Positions 23,931 through 35,170 of a DNA stretch of 64,000 bases are shown piece by piece (within the stretch, counting starts at the first letter, position 1; each line of letters begins with the position of its first letter). Source of the stretch: Alisma plantago-aquatica (lineage: Eukaryota; Streptophyta; Magnoliopsida; Alismatales; Alismataceae); contig OY856409.1 of NCBI GenBank assembly GCA_963693085.1, positions 501,116,303-501,180,302 on the forward strand, written 5' to 3'. Under the pieces are notes generated by a model. The model was given only the letters and a program-made list of their open reading frames with translations, ran no database searches and had not been told where the DNA came from. Made by a program: the position numbers and the translations under genes.

Positions 23931-24545
23931 GCTTGTACTTTGAGGATCAACTTGGCATACATTCCTTTGTGATAAAATTTCACTCACTTGTCTAAGAGGA
24001 CACCGTCCTGATGTGGTCTTAAACTCATATTCAATGTTATTTTATGAGAGAGTACTTCACACCAATCCTCTAATTTGTGACTTCTCTCAATTTTCATGAG
24101 AGGGCTACATGGTAAGGGATCAATATAATCCCTAGTGAAATTTTGGTGACTTGAAATGAGAGGGTACTTCATCGTTTTACACGAAATACCCCTCTATTTT
24201 TAGTAATGTAAGCATATAGAATCCTTTATTATGCGACTCTTGTCACTTATCATGAGGCAACACCCTCATGAGGATGGTCTAAGCTCATGCTTGGTGGATC
24301 TTTGTAACTTGTTGTGAGAGGTCACTTCCTCACTCAACATGGAAGACCCCACCTTCATATCTCACCTTCACATACTAATCATTTGTAGTGTGATTTATCA
24401 TGTGACATGGAACCCTTGTGTCACCATGGCATTTTGATCCTTTGTGATGTGATTTATCTAACTTATTACAAGAGTCCAGACATATGACATGGGCCTAAAA
24501 TCATCTCGATGCAGTTTTGGTGGCTTTTCATGTGAGGGCCTAAAT
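23931..24545 (+). repeat. Degenerate edge of the satellite
   Basis: Weak, longer-period relatives of the satellite continue here. TGAGAGGACACC, CTTGTTGTGAGAGGTCAC and CTCATGAGGATGG-type blocks still appear, spaced about 110-140 bp apart. This fits the usual decay of satellite edges where homogenisation fails. Confidence 0.6.
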
Positions 24546-25629
24546 TAGACCTAAATCAGGGAGCCATGGATACAGCCTGGATGAGTAGAGGAAGATCAAA
24601 ACATGAATGTTGCAAGAGGCATTCATGCAAGGACTTAATTTATTTTTTTGATTTTGTATTTTATGAATCACATTGAGATCATCTGCCCATGTGTGAAATG
24701 TGAGAATATTTTTTTCTATGATATGGAGACAATTACATGGCATGCTATTAAATGTGGATTCCTATCCATAACACCGACTGCATAAGTTGACTTGTGAGCA
24801 TGTATTCTATATTTTCTTGCTAAACATGTGCATGAAAATGTCGTAGTTTCAAGAATCTTAATATAACTTTACATGGAGGAGAGCTTAAAGAGAAAAACAC
24901 CTAACAAACCAATGAAATTGGAAGCTATGGCTGTAGTCTACTCTCTGTAAACAAACGAAAGATTAGACAAAAAAACAAGCATATAGAACATACATAGTCT
25001 TGTAACCTATTGGAGGTTGCAAGTTTACATCTAGCCAGTTGACTAAACAAGTTAGTCAATTAGATCATAGATTAATAAATCATTAGATCTATTGGTTGTC
25101 AACCATTTGACTAGTTGATCAATTAGGCAAGTGGGAAAGGAGCTAAAGGTGATAAATCCTAGGACTAGTTGGTTTTGATGGTTCCGACTATAAGTATTGT
25201 TGGTCTTTCCTTATTAGGGTTTGAAAACCAATTTCATTGTGCAAGTTAATTGTTCATATGTAAAATGCTAATCTAGCATACCAATCCTCCTAGATGTGAT
25301 TTCTCTCACTCATCGCAAGAGAAAACTCACATAATGATGATTTAAGCTCACTAATGCAATTTGGACATATTTCATTTTCTATGGTGAAGTCTCAACGTGG
25401 TTGACTTATATACACCACATCATATATGATTTTTTAAACATTACCAAAATAATTAAAAGATATTTTGAATTAACAAAATTTAAGTATGCAACCATTCTTT
25501 TAGAGGTCAAACCAGGTGGAATTAGATACAAAACTTTGGCAATTTTAGTTTTAGAGGTTGTTTGGCTTGTCAGGGGACCCAAGTGTAAAAGTTGAAATGG
25601 CAAACAAAGTGATTTCCCCCTCTCATACT
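24546..25629. other. AT-rich DNA, mostly unassigned
   Basis: No gene was recognised. One further satellite-like fragment is visible at about 25283-25390 (CACTCATCGCAAGAGAAAAC, then TTTAAGCTCACTAATGCAAT), resembling units at 24000-24110. Around 25030-25125 there are several short GTTGACTA / TTGATCAA-like direct and inverted repeats. Confidence 0.5.
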
Positions 25630-26340
25630 TCATTCCTAGGTCACATGGATCTAAACATAATATTATGAAAGTCAGTCAAGGGCACATAAATTTTTAGTTA
25701 ATCCCCTGATCTTCAAGACTTCAACTGGTTAATCCCACGCTTCCCCTTATTTCCCCACTCATGCATGAATCACTCCTCTCTCTCCCTTGATTCCTCGCTT
25801 CCCCACCCCACCTACTCAACCGGTCTGTGCTCGCTTTCATTCCCACGCGTGGGCTACACAATCTAGAAAACCTCTCAAACCCATCCACTTGATCAGAAAA
25901 CGACATGTGTAAATCGCCGATGGTGTCTGCGGGAGGGTCAGCGCACCTCGGGGAAAGTCACGATGCCTCTTTCAAGCCCAGAACTCGAAACTGCCATCGT
26001 CTCCAGAGATGGAAACCACCGATGGTGACACATCCCCCATGTAAGATATCACAGTTATCTTTCTTCTTACCCTTCTATGGTATCTCTGGTACTGTTTCCC
26101 TCTGTATCGATATACTATAGTCCATCAATCTCAATTTTACCTTCTGCTGTTGTCAACGTAGACCACATGCTCGACGATATGTCTCTTTGTGATGATGTAC
26201 CCTTGCGCACATATGTGATGAGTGGCCCCTGTGACCATTCACATGGGGATCTGGAGGTTGGCCGACGATGGAGGTGTGATGCAGGACTTTAGGAGGTCTT
26301 CCCTCAAGTCAAGTGCAAGATCAGCCCACAAGGTAAAATA
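25630..26340. other. GC-richer island, unassigned
   Basis: The composition shifts to higher GC with several CpG-containing words. Short open frames at 25905-26120 and 26077-26292 show no recognised domain. It could be a captured gene fragment or an old 5' gene end. Nothing decisive is visible. Confidence 0.3.
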
Positions 26341-27590
26341 ACAAAAAATGACTCATTGACGAACCCACTCCCTTCACTAGTTATGTATTAATATTTGATT
26401 TCACTCTTAAGCACCGTGTTCACCCACTTATTTAAAACTGAGGATTTCATGAAAATTCTACTCTAGTATTCATGTTATTGTAGACCCTCCATTGAACACA
26501 TCTATAAGCATTGACCCAGGCGTCATGTTGGACACGAAAACTGCACTAGAGTGGCTATGATTGTGCAATATCCTGACCTCTATGACTATTACTGTCTCTC
26601 AGCAGTCGAAAACAAAGATGGATGGGAATCTTAGAGTGAAATCTACACACGTCAGATTTAGTTTGATGTAATATGCTCCTTACCTCTTGATATGTGACAT
26701 TATCTCTCCTTATATATACAATGGATTTTCTTTTACTCAAGCTATATCTTATTTGTTATGTCTGTTGCAGTTCTAATTTAAGAGGCATGTGCCCTTTAAT
26801 CGATTAATGATAGTCTTTCTACATGCAATATCGGTTAGTATCATGTATATAATCAAACTAATTTGTAATATAGTCAACCAAAATTTAGTTAATTTGACTT
26901 TTCAACATCTTATTCTTGTAGAAGAATGACACATCAGAATGGAGGGGCACTGAAGATGAACTCTCAAAGAATGATAGTGCCATATAGTAAGTGTCAATTA
27001 CTCCACAATATTGTGTTTTCTAGACGATGTAAGTTATCTTTAATGTATTAAATTTATTTTGATATGGTGGCATGAAAAAATAAGGATGGATATATGAATT
27101 CACTAGCATAGATCCATGTAATATATTATTTCTATTTTCTGTACAACTTTGTAAAAGTTAGATTTAATTTTTTTAGAAGGCTCCATAATAATGCATAATT
27201 TGTTATTTTTCCATTTTATCATGTTGTTTATAAACTAAACGGAACTTTTGTATAACATATATGCTTATAATACGTAGAAGCAGATGTAATTGAAATTTTC
27301 TTGAAACATACCAAAGTAACCAATTACCAAGCCATCATCCTATGGTGTAGGCGAGCCTGACATGCTCATCCTTGTATTTCCTCGCACTAGAGGGGAGGAG
27401 GTAAGATCAAGGATGAATGCTTCAGGGGAAGGGGTGCGCACTAGAATAGCCGATGTAAACTCACTATGGATAGACCCAACACGTAAATTGATATCGAGGA
27501 AAGATATGTTGTGGGAATGAGGGGGTGCAAGTACATTCCGGTCCATCCTATTATAGGAGCAAACATCAACGTCATCATAGGGGGATAAGC
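26341..27590. other. AT-rich DNA, unassigned
   Basis: I see no gene, RNA or repeat that can be supported. A minus-strand 68-codon open frame at 27340-27546 has no recognised motif. Confidence 0.5.
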
Positions 27591-27898
27591 AGGGGCGTAG
27601 CCAGGGGGCTGCCTGGGTTGTAACCCCCTACCCCACCTCAAATATATGTAATGTACGTATACATATATATCATAGACATATGTACATATAAAAGGTTTGT
27701 AGATATGATACACGTTAAAATTATAGTTGGACTGGTATGTGCAACGTCCATACATAGTGTTCACTCAGGGTGAACATCAGTGAAGTGATTTTTGTCATAA
27801 GATAATTGGATTTTATTACACTTAGCCCTCCTTGTTGCAACTAATAGCTAATACTTGTAATTCATCCCCACTTGTATACGTTTTTGGTTCTGCCTTGT
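27591..27898. mobile_element. Possible degenerate hAT-type MITE
   Basis: CAGGGGCGTAGCCAGG at 27591 resembles the CAGGGGCGGAGCCAG-type terminus common in plant hAT elements of the Tip100 group (from memory). GGTTCTGCCTTG at 27886-27897 is a poor inverted partner. No 8-bp target duplication is apparent, so the right end is uncertain. Confidence 0.3.
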
Positions 27899-28378
27899 CC
27901 ACCTTGTTGCATTGTTGTTCCCTCAAATGTGCAATCTGTAGCACCCTTGGTCTCTAAGATGCTTGCCTTGACTCCATGCTCTCCAAACTACTTGTACCCA
28001 CAACGTCCTCATTTTCCTTGGATGATGTAACTCATGTTGCCACTGCGCAAACCTTGACTGTTTTGGCCACTGCGGCTCGACATCTGTGGCTCTTTCTCTC
28101 AGCTTCTTATTTGCCCCCCAACTCCAGTGCGAGCCTCTCAACATGTTGACCCATTGTTCTTTTTGTCTTTCCTTGCCACAGATGGTAGACACTATCTTGT
28201 GGACGACATGCATATGCCAGAGCTGTGTGCCCCTGCACTTTCTCTCACTAGAGACCATGGTTTATGATTCATAGATGTGACTTGAATCTTGAGTCAATAT
28301 TCAAGTATGATATGTGATTCTAGAAGATCATCATATTGTCTTGCAATAATGATAAGTTATAATACGGTTTGGTACATG
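27899..28378. other. Unassigned, gene-like composition
   Basis: A 111-codon minus-strand open frame (27923-28258), rich in Trp, His, Gln and Arg, overlaps a 62-codon plus-strand frame. No domain is recognised. It could be a transposon-derived or gene-derived relic. Confidence 0.25.
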
Positions 28379-29282
28379 GTTGTATAGGAGGCCAGGCGTT
28401 GCCTAGGGACGTCTCCGCCTAGGCGTTTCTGGGCATTTTTATTTTATTTCAGGATGATGAAGAAGAATATACCAACCAATTTGGCGCTTGGTGTACACGG
28501 TCGAGAATTGTGATAGAGACAATTAAGAACATAATGAGAGGAAAAAAACCATTGCATAGCAACAATGTTGATGCTTGATGAAGGAAAAAGAATACAAACA
28601 CAGAAAAGTGGGAGGGGCATTAGGGTGGGAGGAGATGGATGAAACAAAAATAGGGAATAGAAAGGAACATCAGGATGAAAAAGAAGATTGTAGCAACCAA
28701 TTTTCTGCTTGATGGAGCAATAAGAAAACTCAACCGAGAACTGTGATAGTGACAATTAAGAACAAAAAGAAAGAAAAAATCATTGCACAACAAAAATATT
28801 GCTGCTTGATGAAGGAAAAATAATACAAATACAGAATGGGAGGGGAAATAAGAAATAACAAAAATAAAATTGCAGAATATCTACAAATATGATAGAAAAT
28901 AGACATTTTATTTTTTTAACTTAATGGATCAACAGTAAATTAGTAATAGAGGAGCTGTAGTAAATCAGTAATAGAGGGCGGCGGTAAATTGGTCAGTTAG
29001 CAAAGTTGTTGCTTGGTAAAGGGAAAAAATCTTGGAGCATGTAGTAGATGTGTAATAGAAGAGTAGCAGCAAATTTATCATAGTGGGGAGCAATAGTAGA
29101 CTAGTCACATAGCATCTTGATAGAGCAAAAATATACATAAAAAAATCCAGTAGCAGCCTAGGTATGCCACCAAGCGTCTGCCCAGTCTGCCCAGGCCACC
29201 CAGATGCCTTACTAGGCTGGGAGCCTAGGATCTGGACCCCGGGTGGCCTCCTAGACGCCGCCTGGGTGAGCGCCTATACAAC
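28379..29282. mobile_element. Non-autonomous DNA transposon with inverted GC-rich ends
   Basis: The left end GTTGTATAGG (28379-28388) is the inverse of CCTATACAAC (29273-29282). Both ends carry subterminal GC-rich words of the GCCTAGG / GGCGTCTAGG / CGCCTGGG type for 70-100 bp, in an otherwise AT-rich neighbourhood. The interior is two imperfect tandem copies of a ~215-bp block (about 28453 and 28673). They share GACAATTAAGAACA, CATTGCA and GCTTGATGAAGGAAAAA. A run of GTAATAGAGG / AGTAGCAGCAAAT-like short repeats follows at 28925-29100. There is no transposase and no clear target duplication, so the superfamily is undecided. Confidence 0.6.
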
Positions 29283-29813
29283 TAAGGATTGGTTTTCTAG
29301 CTTGTAAAAGAATTTGTAACATTACAGGATCATCAATTTTGAGTCTTTGATCTCTTCTTGATTCACTATAGTTTCTTCATGACTACATTAATTTCGTATA
29401 TCGAGCTTTTCAATTGGAATACTGCCCCCTTTATTGAATATGTACTAGTGGAGTACCTGCTTTTTTGTAATGGTAAAAAAATCCCTCTGATTTTCCATGT
29501 TGCATTTTCTTTGACTATGTTTCATCTAAATTTATTTACTTATCATAACCAACCTTATGGCAATAGTATTTAGCTGCTTTGTTAGACTAAAATAAAGACT
29601 TGCATGGATTTGTCTATCTACTATAAGCTTTTTCAAGGCAGAGATTCTTACTATATGTACTCTCTTATGTTGACGTTACACACATTTTTTGCAACAAAAT
29701 TGTCTTTATAATTCAAATAGTTTTCATTGTGGAAATTGTCTCTACTTGTTTAATTCCATGAGTACAACAAAAATGTTCCACATTGTGCAATGTTGGGTTC
29801 TTATTGCTGGCAG
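29283..29813. other. AT-rich DNA, unassigned
   Basis: No supported feature. It is T-rich with short open frames only and could be intronic if the next entry is a true exon. Confidence 0.4.
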
Positions 29814-29930
29814 AATGAAGCTATTGAAGTTCCTTTCCTTTTCACATGGAAACGATACATGGATTCTCTTTTGCATAAGCAGTGCGTGCTCTTCTTTGAA
29901 AAATGCAAGCAAGTGCAGGAATGGCTGTGA
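29814..29930 (+). pseudogene. Exon-like fragment, function unknown
   Basis: A 38-codon open stretch follows a plausible splice acceptor (TTATTGCTGGCAG). It reads NEAIEVPFLFTWKRYMDSLL, continues with a Cys- and Lys-rich helix-like segment, and ends at TGA 29928-29930. The residue mix is that of a structured protein, unlike the low-complexity frames nearby. I do not recognise the family. It may be a captured gene fragment, a relict exon, or chance. Confidence 0.25.
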
Positions 29931-31748
29931 ATGGCAAGCTTTGTGTGGAAGAAAGTAGACTTTAAGAGACTATGGTGACAGGGGGAGGATTGAGTAATTT
30001 GGTGAGTCAATTAGACCTGATATTTTATATGATTTCAGTTTGATATGTGGTTTAGGCATCGGCTTGTGCTGCAAAATTTTATTACTTACAACTACGTGAT
30101 TAAATTAACATGGTTGGATATTTATGGTGCACTTTCAGCAAAATAACTCCAGCCCAAGCAAACATCATCAATGTGGTTCTGGTAATACAAATGATATATC
30201 AACTTCACATGCCTTCATACACATCAACTTCTTTACTTTTTGGATGTTTATATAAGGCCCCCTCACCCAGTTTTAGCACGTTCTTTTGTGGTTCAACTCA
30301 TACCATCAAAAATCATCTATTTTAGGAAGTTTAAGTAACCTTAACTACCCCAACCAATACATTGCAACAGCTGCTTGCTACTGCTGCTTGGCCTCATCAA
30401 GGAGACGAAGGTCCCACTAAGAAACTTTTCTCAGATGATCCACGCAAACGTCATCACCAACCACGATGAGGACGACTACTTGGATGCAACCAATGCTAGA
30501 AAAACCATTGTTCTCTACTGTAGTGATGACTAGACGGAATCCCTCTTAGCTTAATGGTGCCAGCATCTTTGATGACCATGCTGAAGAGGGGGACGACTAC
30601 CCTGACCTCAGGCACTTGCTATTTGATTTAGATGATTGGTTCGTATCGATGTTGCTGGTGACCATGAGTGTCTCCAGTCGATTGGGTCTCGAGAGAAGCT
30701 GGAAACTATTTTACTTAGTTAGAAAGTAACTTTCTGATTTGAGCTTGTATATTCTATAAGGGGCAAGGCAAAAAGTCCTCCCCATGTAAATCCTATTTGT
30801 ATCAATACAAGTATCAATTTTTAATTACAGAAGTGTTCAATTTTATGCACAAGCACATGGTTTTTCCTGATCCACGGACAAGCTGGTTTAACTGTTGTAT
30901 TAAGCAGTTAGGTGAGAACATTTATCAAATGTCCATGAAAAAGTCGATTGTCATGAACATTATCTTTCATTTTGAATGGTGGGTGATGTTGTCTTATACG
31001 TGACATACTTATATATGAGTTTATATTGATTACATGACATTATTTCTTGTAATCTTTTAGTTGGAATGACATATAATGATGTCACCTATTGTGATTTCTC
31101 AATAGCTAGAAACTAGGCATAGGTGACGTGCATCACTTGAGCCTACATAGTGTATAGAGCACGCTTGAAAAATGACGGACATTTAACAAACCACTGTAAA
31201 GTATGTAATCTTTCTAGTTAAAGGTGACGTACTTGGTTGTCACCAATGGAATAATTTTTAGTCGTGCAGAATTCATATGACCGCCTTCTGTTTATGATAA
31301 TATCTTACAACCCCCTCTAGTTTAGCAGTACCCTTAAAAAAACCCCTTTGTCGGGCGTAACATCCTGCCATATAACCATTAAGGCAGAAACAACAAAAGT
31401 GCTGTTTGTCTATGTTGATATATAACATCCTACAAAAAATAGCATCTGAATTCAAGTCTTTGGTAGTTACACTCAGAAACGAATAGTTTTGCACATGAAA
31501 TTTTCCATAACATTTAATAAAAAAACAGATTAATTTTTTGAAGGAAAAAAAAGAAACCTATATTTTTTTTCTGTTATACCATTGACACTACTAGTCCATT
31601 GGTAGAATAGAAAAAAATAGATTTCTTATTGTTTTGTACTATGGATTACAATTAGGTGATAAATATTAAGTAGACATGCCAACTGAGATAAAACTTTTCA
31701 GCAGCAAAGCAACAATCCCCATATATATTTGTATATATACACATTTTT
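29931..31748. other. Unassigned, with a second exon-like patch
   Basis: At about 30360-30720 there is a less AT-rich patch with two short protein-like stretches in different frames (LATAAWPHQGDEGPTKKLFS and GDDYPDLRHLLFDLDDW), separated by stops. The rest is AT-rich. Around 31090-31250 several GGTGACGT / TTGTCACC words occur, as in decayed plant DNA transposons, but no ends can be placed. Confidence 0.3.
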
Positions 31749-31749
31749 G

Positions 31750-31789
<40 letters not shown>

Positions 31790-31790
31790 G
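31749..31790. repeat. (TA)n microsatellite
   Basis: A run of TA dinucleotides interrupted by one ACAT. It abuts the left end of the first of three MITEs. Confidence 0.9.
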
Positions 31791-32180
31791 AGTCAGGCTA
31801 GAATACACTCGAGTGTACAGATCACGCCGTACACCCCAATGGTGTTTGCATATCTATACCATGTTTTTCCAAAATCTAATCCATTGATCTTCATGGTTAC
31901 AATAATAATAGGTCACATACAAAACTTGAACTCATTTGAATGAGTGTAAGTCACTCATCCAAGGACAACAAAATCGACACACAAAACTAATTTGAAATAC
32001 ATGATTTTTGCCTCCTTTAGATGCACGACCTATAAGTGTCCAAATGTGCTAAAATTTATTATATAGTATGTTCTTATGATAGTTAAGAAGATCAACAGTT
32101 TAGATTTTTAAAAAATTGATTGCATCTTCAAAAATGACTGAGGTGTACGGTGCCTCCGGTACACTCGAGTGTACACTAGC

Positions 32181-32185
<5 letters not shown>
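31791..32185. mobile_element. MITE copy A
   Basis: A ~395-bp element. The left end AGTCAGGCTAGAATACACTC is mirrored on the right by an inverted end finishing GTACACTAGCCTAACT. The terminal block contains the self-complementary ACACTCGAGTGT. There is no ORF. The interior (GTGTTTGCATATC, ATGAGTGTAAGTCACTCATC, ACAAAACTAATTTGAAAT) is shared with copies B and C. The right end runs into an (AACT)n tract. Confidence 0.85.

Positions 32186-32264
<79 letters not shown>
32186..32264. repeat. (AACT)n and (AT)n microsatellites
   Basis: About eight AACT units lead into roughly 25 AT units. The tract separates MITE copies A and B. Confidence 0.93.
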
Positions 32265-32268
<4 letters not shown>

Positions 32269-32656
32269 AGGCTAGAATACACTCGAGTGTACGGATCGCA
32301 CGAATACACTCAAGTGTGTTTGCATATCAAGAATATTTTTTGCAAAATGTAAACCATTGATCATCACCGTCATACTATAACTAGGCTACATACAAATTTT
32401 GAACCCATTTGGATGAGTGTAAGTCACTCATCCAAGGACAACAAAATCAACGCGCGAAACTAATTTGAAATGCATAATTTTTGCGGTCTTCATAACATGA
32501 GCTATACATATCCAAATGTGCTCAAATTTTGTGTATGAGTTGTTCACAAGATGTTTAAGAAGATCAATGGATTATATTTTCAAAAAAAATATTGCATCAT
32601 GGAAAACTACTTGAGTGTATTCCGCTCCAAATACATTCGAGTGTATTCTAGCCTGA

Positions 32657-32658
<2 letters not shown>
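32265..32658. mobile_element. MITE copy B
   Basis: 394 bp and the best-preserved copy. It starts AGTCAGGCTAGAATACACTC and ends CTAGCCTGACT, giving near-perfect ~28-bp terminal inverted repeats. It sits between (AT)n on the left and (CT)n on the right. Confidence 0.9.
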
Positions 32659-32709
<51 letters not shown>

Positions 32710-32766
32710 ATATATGTATGTATATACATATATATGTATATATATGTACATATATATATAGATATG

Positions 32767-32800
<34 letters not shown>

Positions 32801-32815
32801 GACACATATATATAC

Positions 32816-32892
<77 letters not shown>
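32659..32892. repeat. Compound (CT)n-(TA)n-(TATG)n-(GA)n microsatellite
   Basis: A 234-bp block of CT, AT, ATGT/ACAT and GA repeats. CT on the left and GA on the right make it roughly self-complementary. The apparent long Tyr-Ile-rich open frames across it are repeat artefacts. Confidence 0.93.
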
Positions 32893-32898
<6 letters not shown>

Positions 32899-33280
32899 AA
32901 TACACTCAAGTGTACAGATCGCACCGTACACTCAAGTGATGTTTACATATCGAGGCAAATTTTTTGATAAATCCAAACTGTTGATATTCATTGTATAACA
33001 AATAAAGACTACATGCAAATTTTGAGCTCATTTGGAATATTTTAAGTCACTCTTTTATGACCAACAAAATCGACTCACAAAACTAATTTGAATTATATAA
33101 TTTTTATCACATTTAGATGCATGACCTATAAGTGTCCAAATGATCTCAAAATTTATATGTAGTATGTTCATATGATATTTAAGAGGATCATTGATTTATA
33201 TTTTCAAAATAAATGTTGCATGATGGAAAATGATTTTAGTGTATTTGGTCTCTAGTACACTCGAGTGTATTCTAGCCTGA

Positions 33281-33282
<2 letters not shown>
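32893..33282. mobile_element. MITE copy C
   Basis: About 390 bp. The left terminus has lost most of the GTCAGGCTAG block but resumes at AATACACTCAAGTGTAC. The right end GAGTGTATTCTAGCCTGACT is intact. The interior is clearly homologous to A and B but more diverged. A (CT)n tract follows. Confidence 0.85.
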
Positions 33283-33314
<32 letters not shown>

Positions 33315-33339
33315 GTGTGTGTGTGTGGGGGGGGGGGGA
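33283..33339. repeat. (CT)n-(AT)n-(GT)n tract with G run
   Basis: CT, AT and GT dinucleotide runs end in about 12 consecutive G residues. Confidence 0.9.
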
Positions 33340-33714
33340 TAAAAGGAGGAATATGTATGTATGCATATATGTATTAGTATCAGGTAAATGTATATTATGA
33401 CTTCCTTAAAAAAATATAGGATGTTAAAAGTTACATATAACCCCAATGCCATATATGAAAAGGAGTGACAACTCACACTACTAACTAATATGCAACTTAT
33501 GTTTAACATATTTATATATTTTTACAGCAATACTCCTTGCGTTTGTAGCTGTACCTCAATATCGACGTGCATTCTTTTCCTCTCAGATATGATAGCAAAG
33601 TGCTACATAGCAAGAAAACAACAACAACAACAACATTGTGATTCAAACCATGTATTTTATCCACTGTAGCTAAAGTATTATGCACAATTTTATATACGCA
33701 TATGCTCTACTTTG
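33340..33714. other. AT-rich DNA, unassigned
   Basis: No gene was seen. It contains a short (CAA)n run near 33620. Confidence 0.5.
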
Positions 33715-33882
33715 GTACATGAATACCAGCCCATCCCTGCTCCATGTCCCCCCTTTCCCATGCCCGTGGCAGAGGCCGAACACCTGGGAGGGTGGTAAAT
33801 CAAGGTGAAAACTGAGATTCAAACTCGGGTCCCTTTGTTAGGGGACACTGTGTTTGACCACTTGAGTCACTCCTTATCGGCT
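33715..33882 (-). mobile_element. tRNA-derived SINE, minus strand
   Basis: Read on the minus strand, TGACTCAAGTGG (about 33858-33869) fits a pol III box A. CGAGTTTGAATCTC (about 33811-33824) fits box B at tRNA-like spacing. A GC-rich body follows with CCTCCCAGGTGTTCGGCC, typical of the non-tRNA part of plant SINEs. The 5' head abuts a (GTAT)n tract. The 3' end and target duplication are not resolved. Confidence 0.6.
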
Positions 33883-33920
33883 GTATGTATGTATGTATGT
33901 ATGTATGTATGTATATATAC
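33883..33920. repeat. (GTAT)n microsatellite
   Basis: About nine tandem GTAT units beside the SINE head. Confidence 0.93.
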
Positions 33921-34209
33921 ATTAGATTCCATTCAGTGGCTATTTTGGATTACTAGCTAGCCAAAGGGAGTTATGAGGAACTATTGTTGTTTGTAGTATC
34001 ATATGAAAAAATTGTAGAATTAAAGAGTTTCTAATAGTGCTCACACTTCAATGTCAACTTTAGAATATTCTCAGTGATATTATTCTAATGAGCACGCATA
34101 CCGGGAAGTATAAGGAAAATTGAGATCAACATATGTTGAATAATGATTTAAAAAGGCTGGTACTCGAGTATGGAAGTGATTTCTTTGGTGGGTTTTAAAG
34201 ACAAATTGT

Positions 34210-35170
34210 GTCCCGACCGCAATATTGATATAGGGAAGACATATATTATTGAATAAACGATGAGTGTTTGAATTCTAGGAGACTCCAAGATTTTCAATCA
34301 TAGTCGAGATACATCAAGTATCAACCTTGAACCCATATCTAAATACTCATTTATTATGGATGAGTTTACATTATTTTTAAGATCATATCGATTAGTATAT
34401 CCTATTTGCTTATGATATAATATTTCAATAAATATAAAAAAATTGAATTATGAAGTAGACTATTGGAGAAATGTATTAGATTAAATCAAAATATTGGCAA
34501 AAAGGAATATAGATTACTTTCATTTCAATACCAACCACGTGATAATGTGGATGGTCGTGCAAAGTTTTGTGGAGTAGAAGTAACAAAAGTTAAGTTATTG
34601 GGTGATACTACTCATATGGATTGTAACATTTAAGATTATTTATGTTAGCATACTATAGTTGGATGTATGAAATGGAGAAGTGAAACAAAAATAGTATGTG
34701 ATTGTAATATACCTATCACATTAGTAAGTTTAACATTATATTTTATGACCAACTATGTTATAAGGAAATGAATGATGGATAGTGAAGTAACAAGGTGTTA
34801 AAAAGAAAAAATTGGAAGAAATGTGTATTCTTAGATGGATGTGTGTGAAGATAAGAAAAGATACTTGAGAAATTACTATATAAGGAATAAATTGGAGGTG
34901 GTGAGTATTGAGGAAAATCTACATGAGGGACATCTCTACGGACATGTGCAAGGTAAGCTAACAACTTCACATATATTAATTAATCTTATTGAGAAGAACA
35001 TTGTTAATAGGGGAAATGGAAGGCTTAAACTAGCTAAGAGAGATTATAAAATGAGATTTTGTACCTTCACATCTTAATGAGAACATGACTTATATAGGGC
35101 TGATTGGAAAAAAAAATTTCATATACCATACTCGACCATGGCTTATAATAAGACTAGATGATGATAATAA
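34210..35170 (+). pseudogene. RTE-like LINE relic (RT to 3' end)
   Basis: A badly decayed non-LTR RT. Recognisable pieces in order: a HQ-STLNPYL stretch with MDEFT-like words (34310-34400, matching the HQGSALSPYLF block of plant LINE RTs), AKFCGVEVTKVKLLG (about 34560-34605), YIRNKLEVVSIEENLHEG with GHVQ (34835-34960), and RGNGRLKLAKRDY (about 35010-35050). It finishes with a GATGATGATAATAA tail at about 35158-35170, as expected for the simple-repeat tails of RTE-type LINEs. Frames change several times and there are many stops. The clade assignment comes from remembered C-terminal sequence and the tail; that it is a LINE RT is better supported. Confidence 0.65.

Noticed and set aside
27923..28258. 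Minus-strand 111-codon frame as a host gene
   Set aside because: No domain, no splice or start context, and an overlapping frame on the other strand. Kept only as unassigned sequence.
32551..32967. Tyr-Ile-rich open frames on both strands
   Set aside because: They are translations of TA/TATG/GA microsatellites between MITEs.
33810..33870. tRNA gene
   Set aside because: Box A and B are present, but the sequence cannot be folded by eye into a full cloverleaf, and it continues into a SINE-like body.
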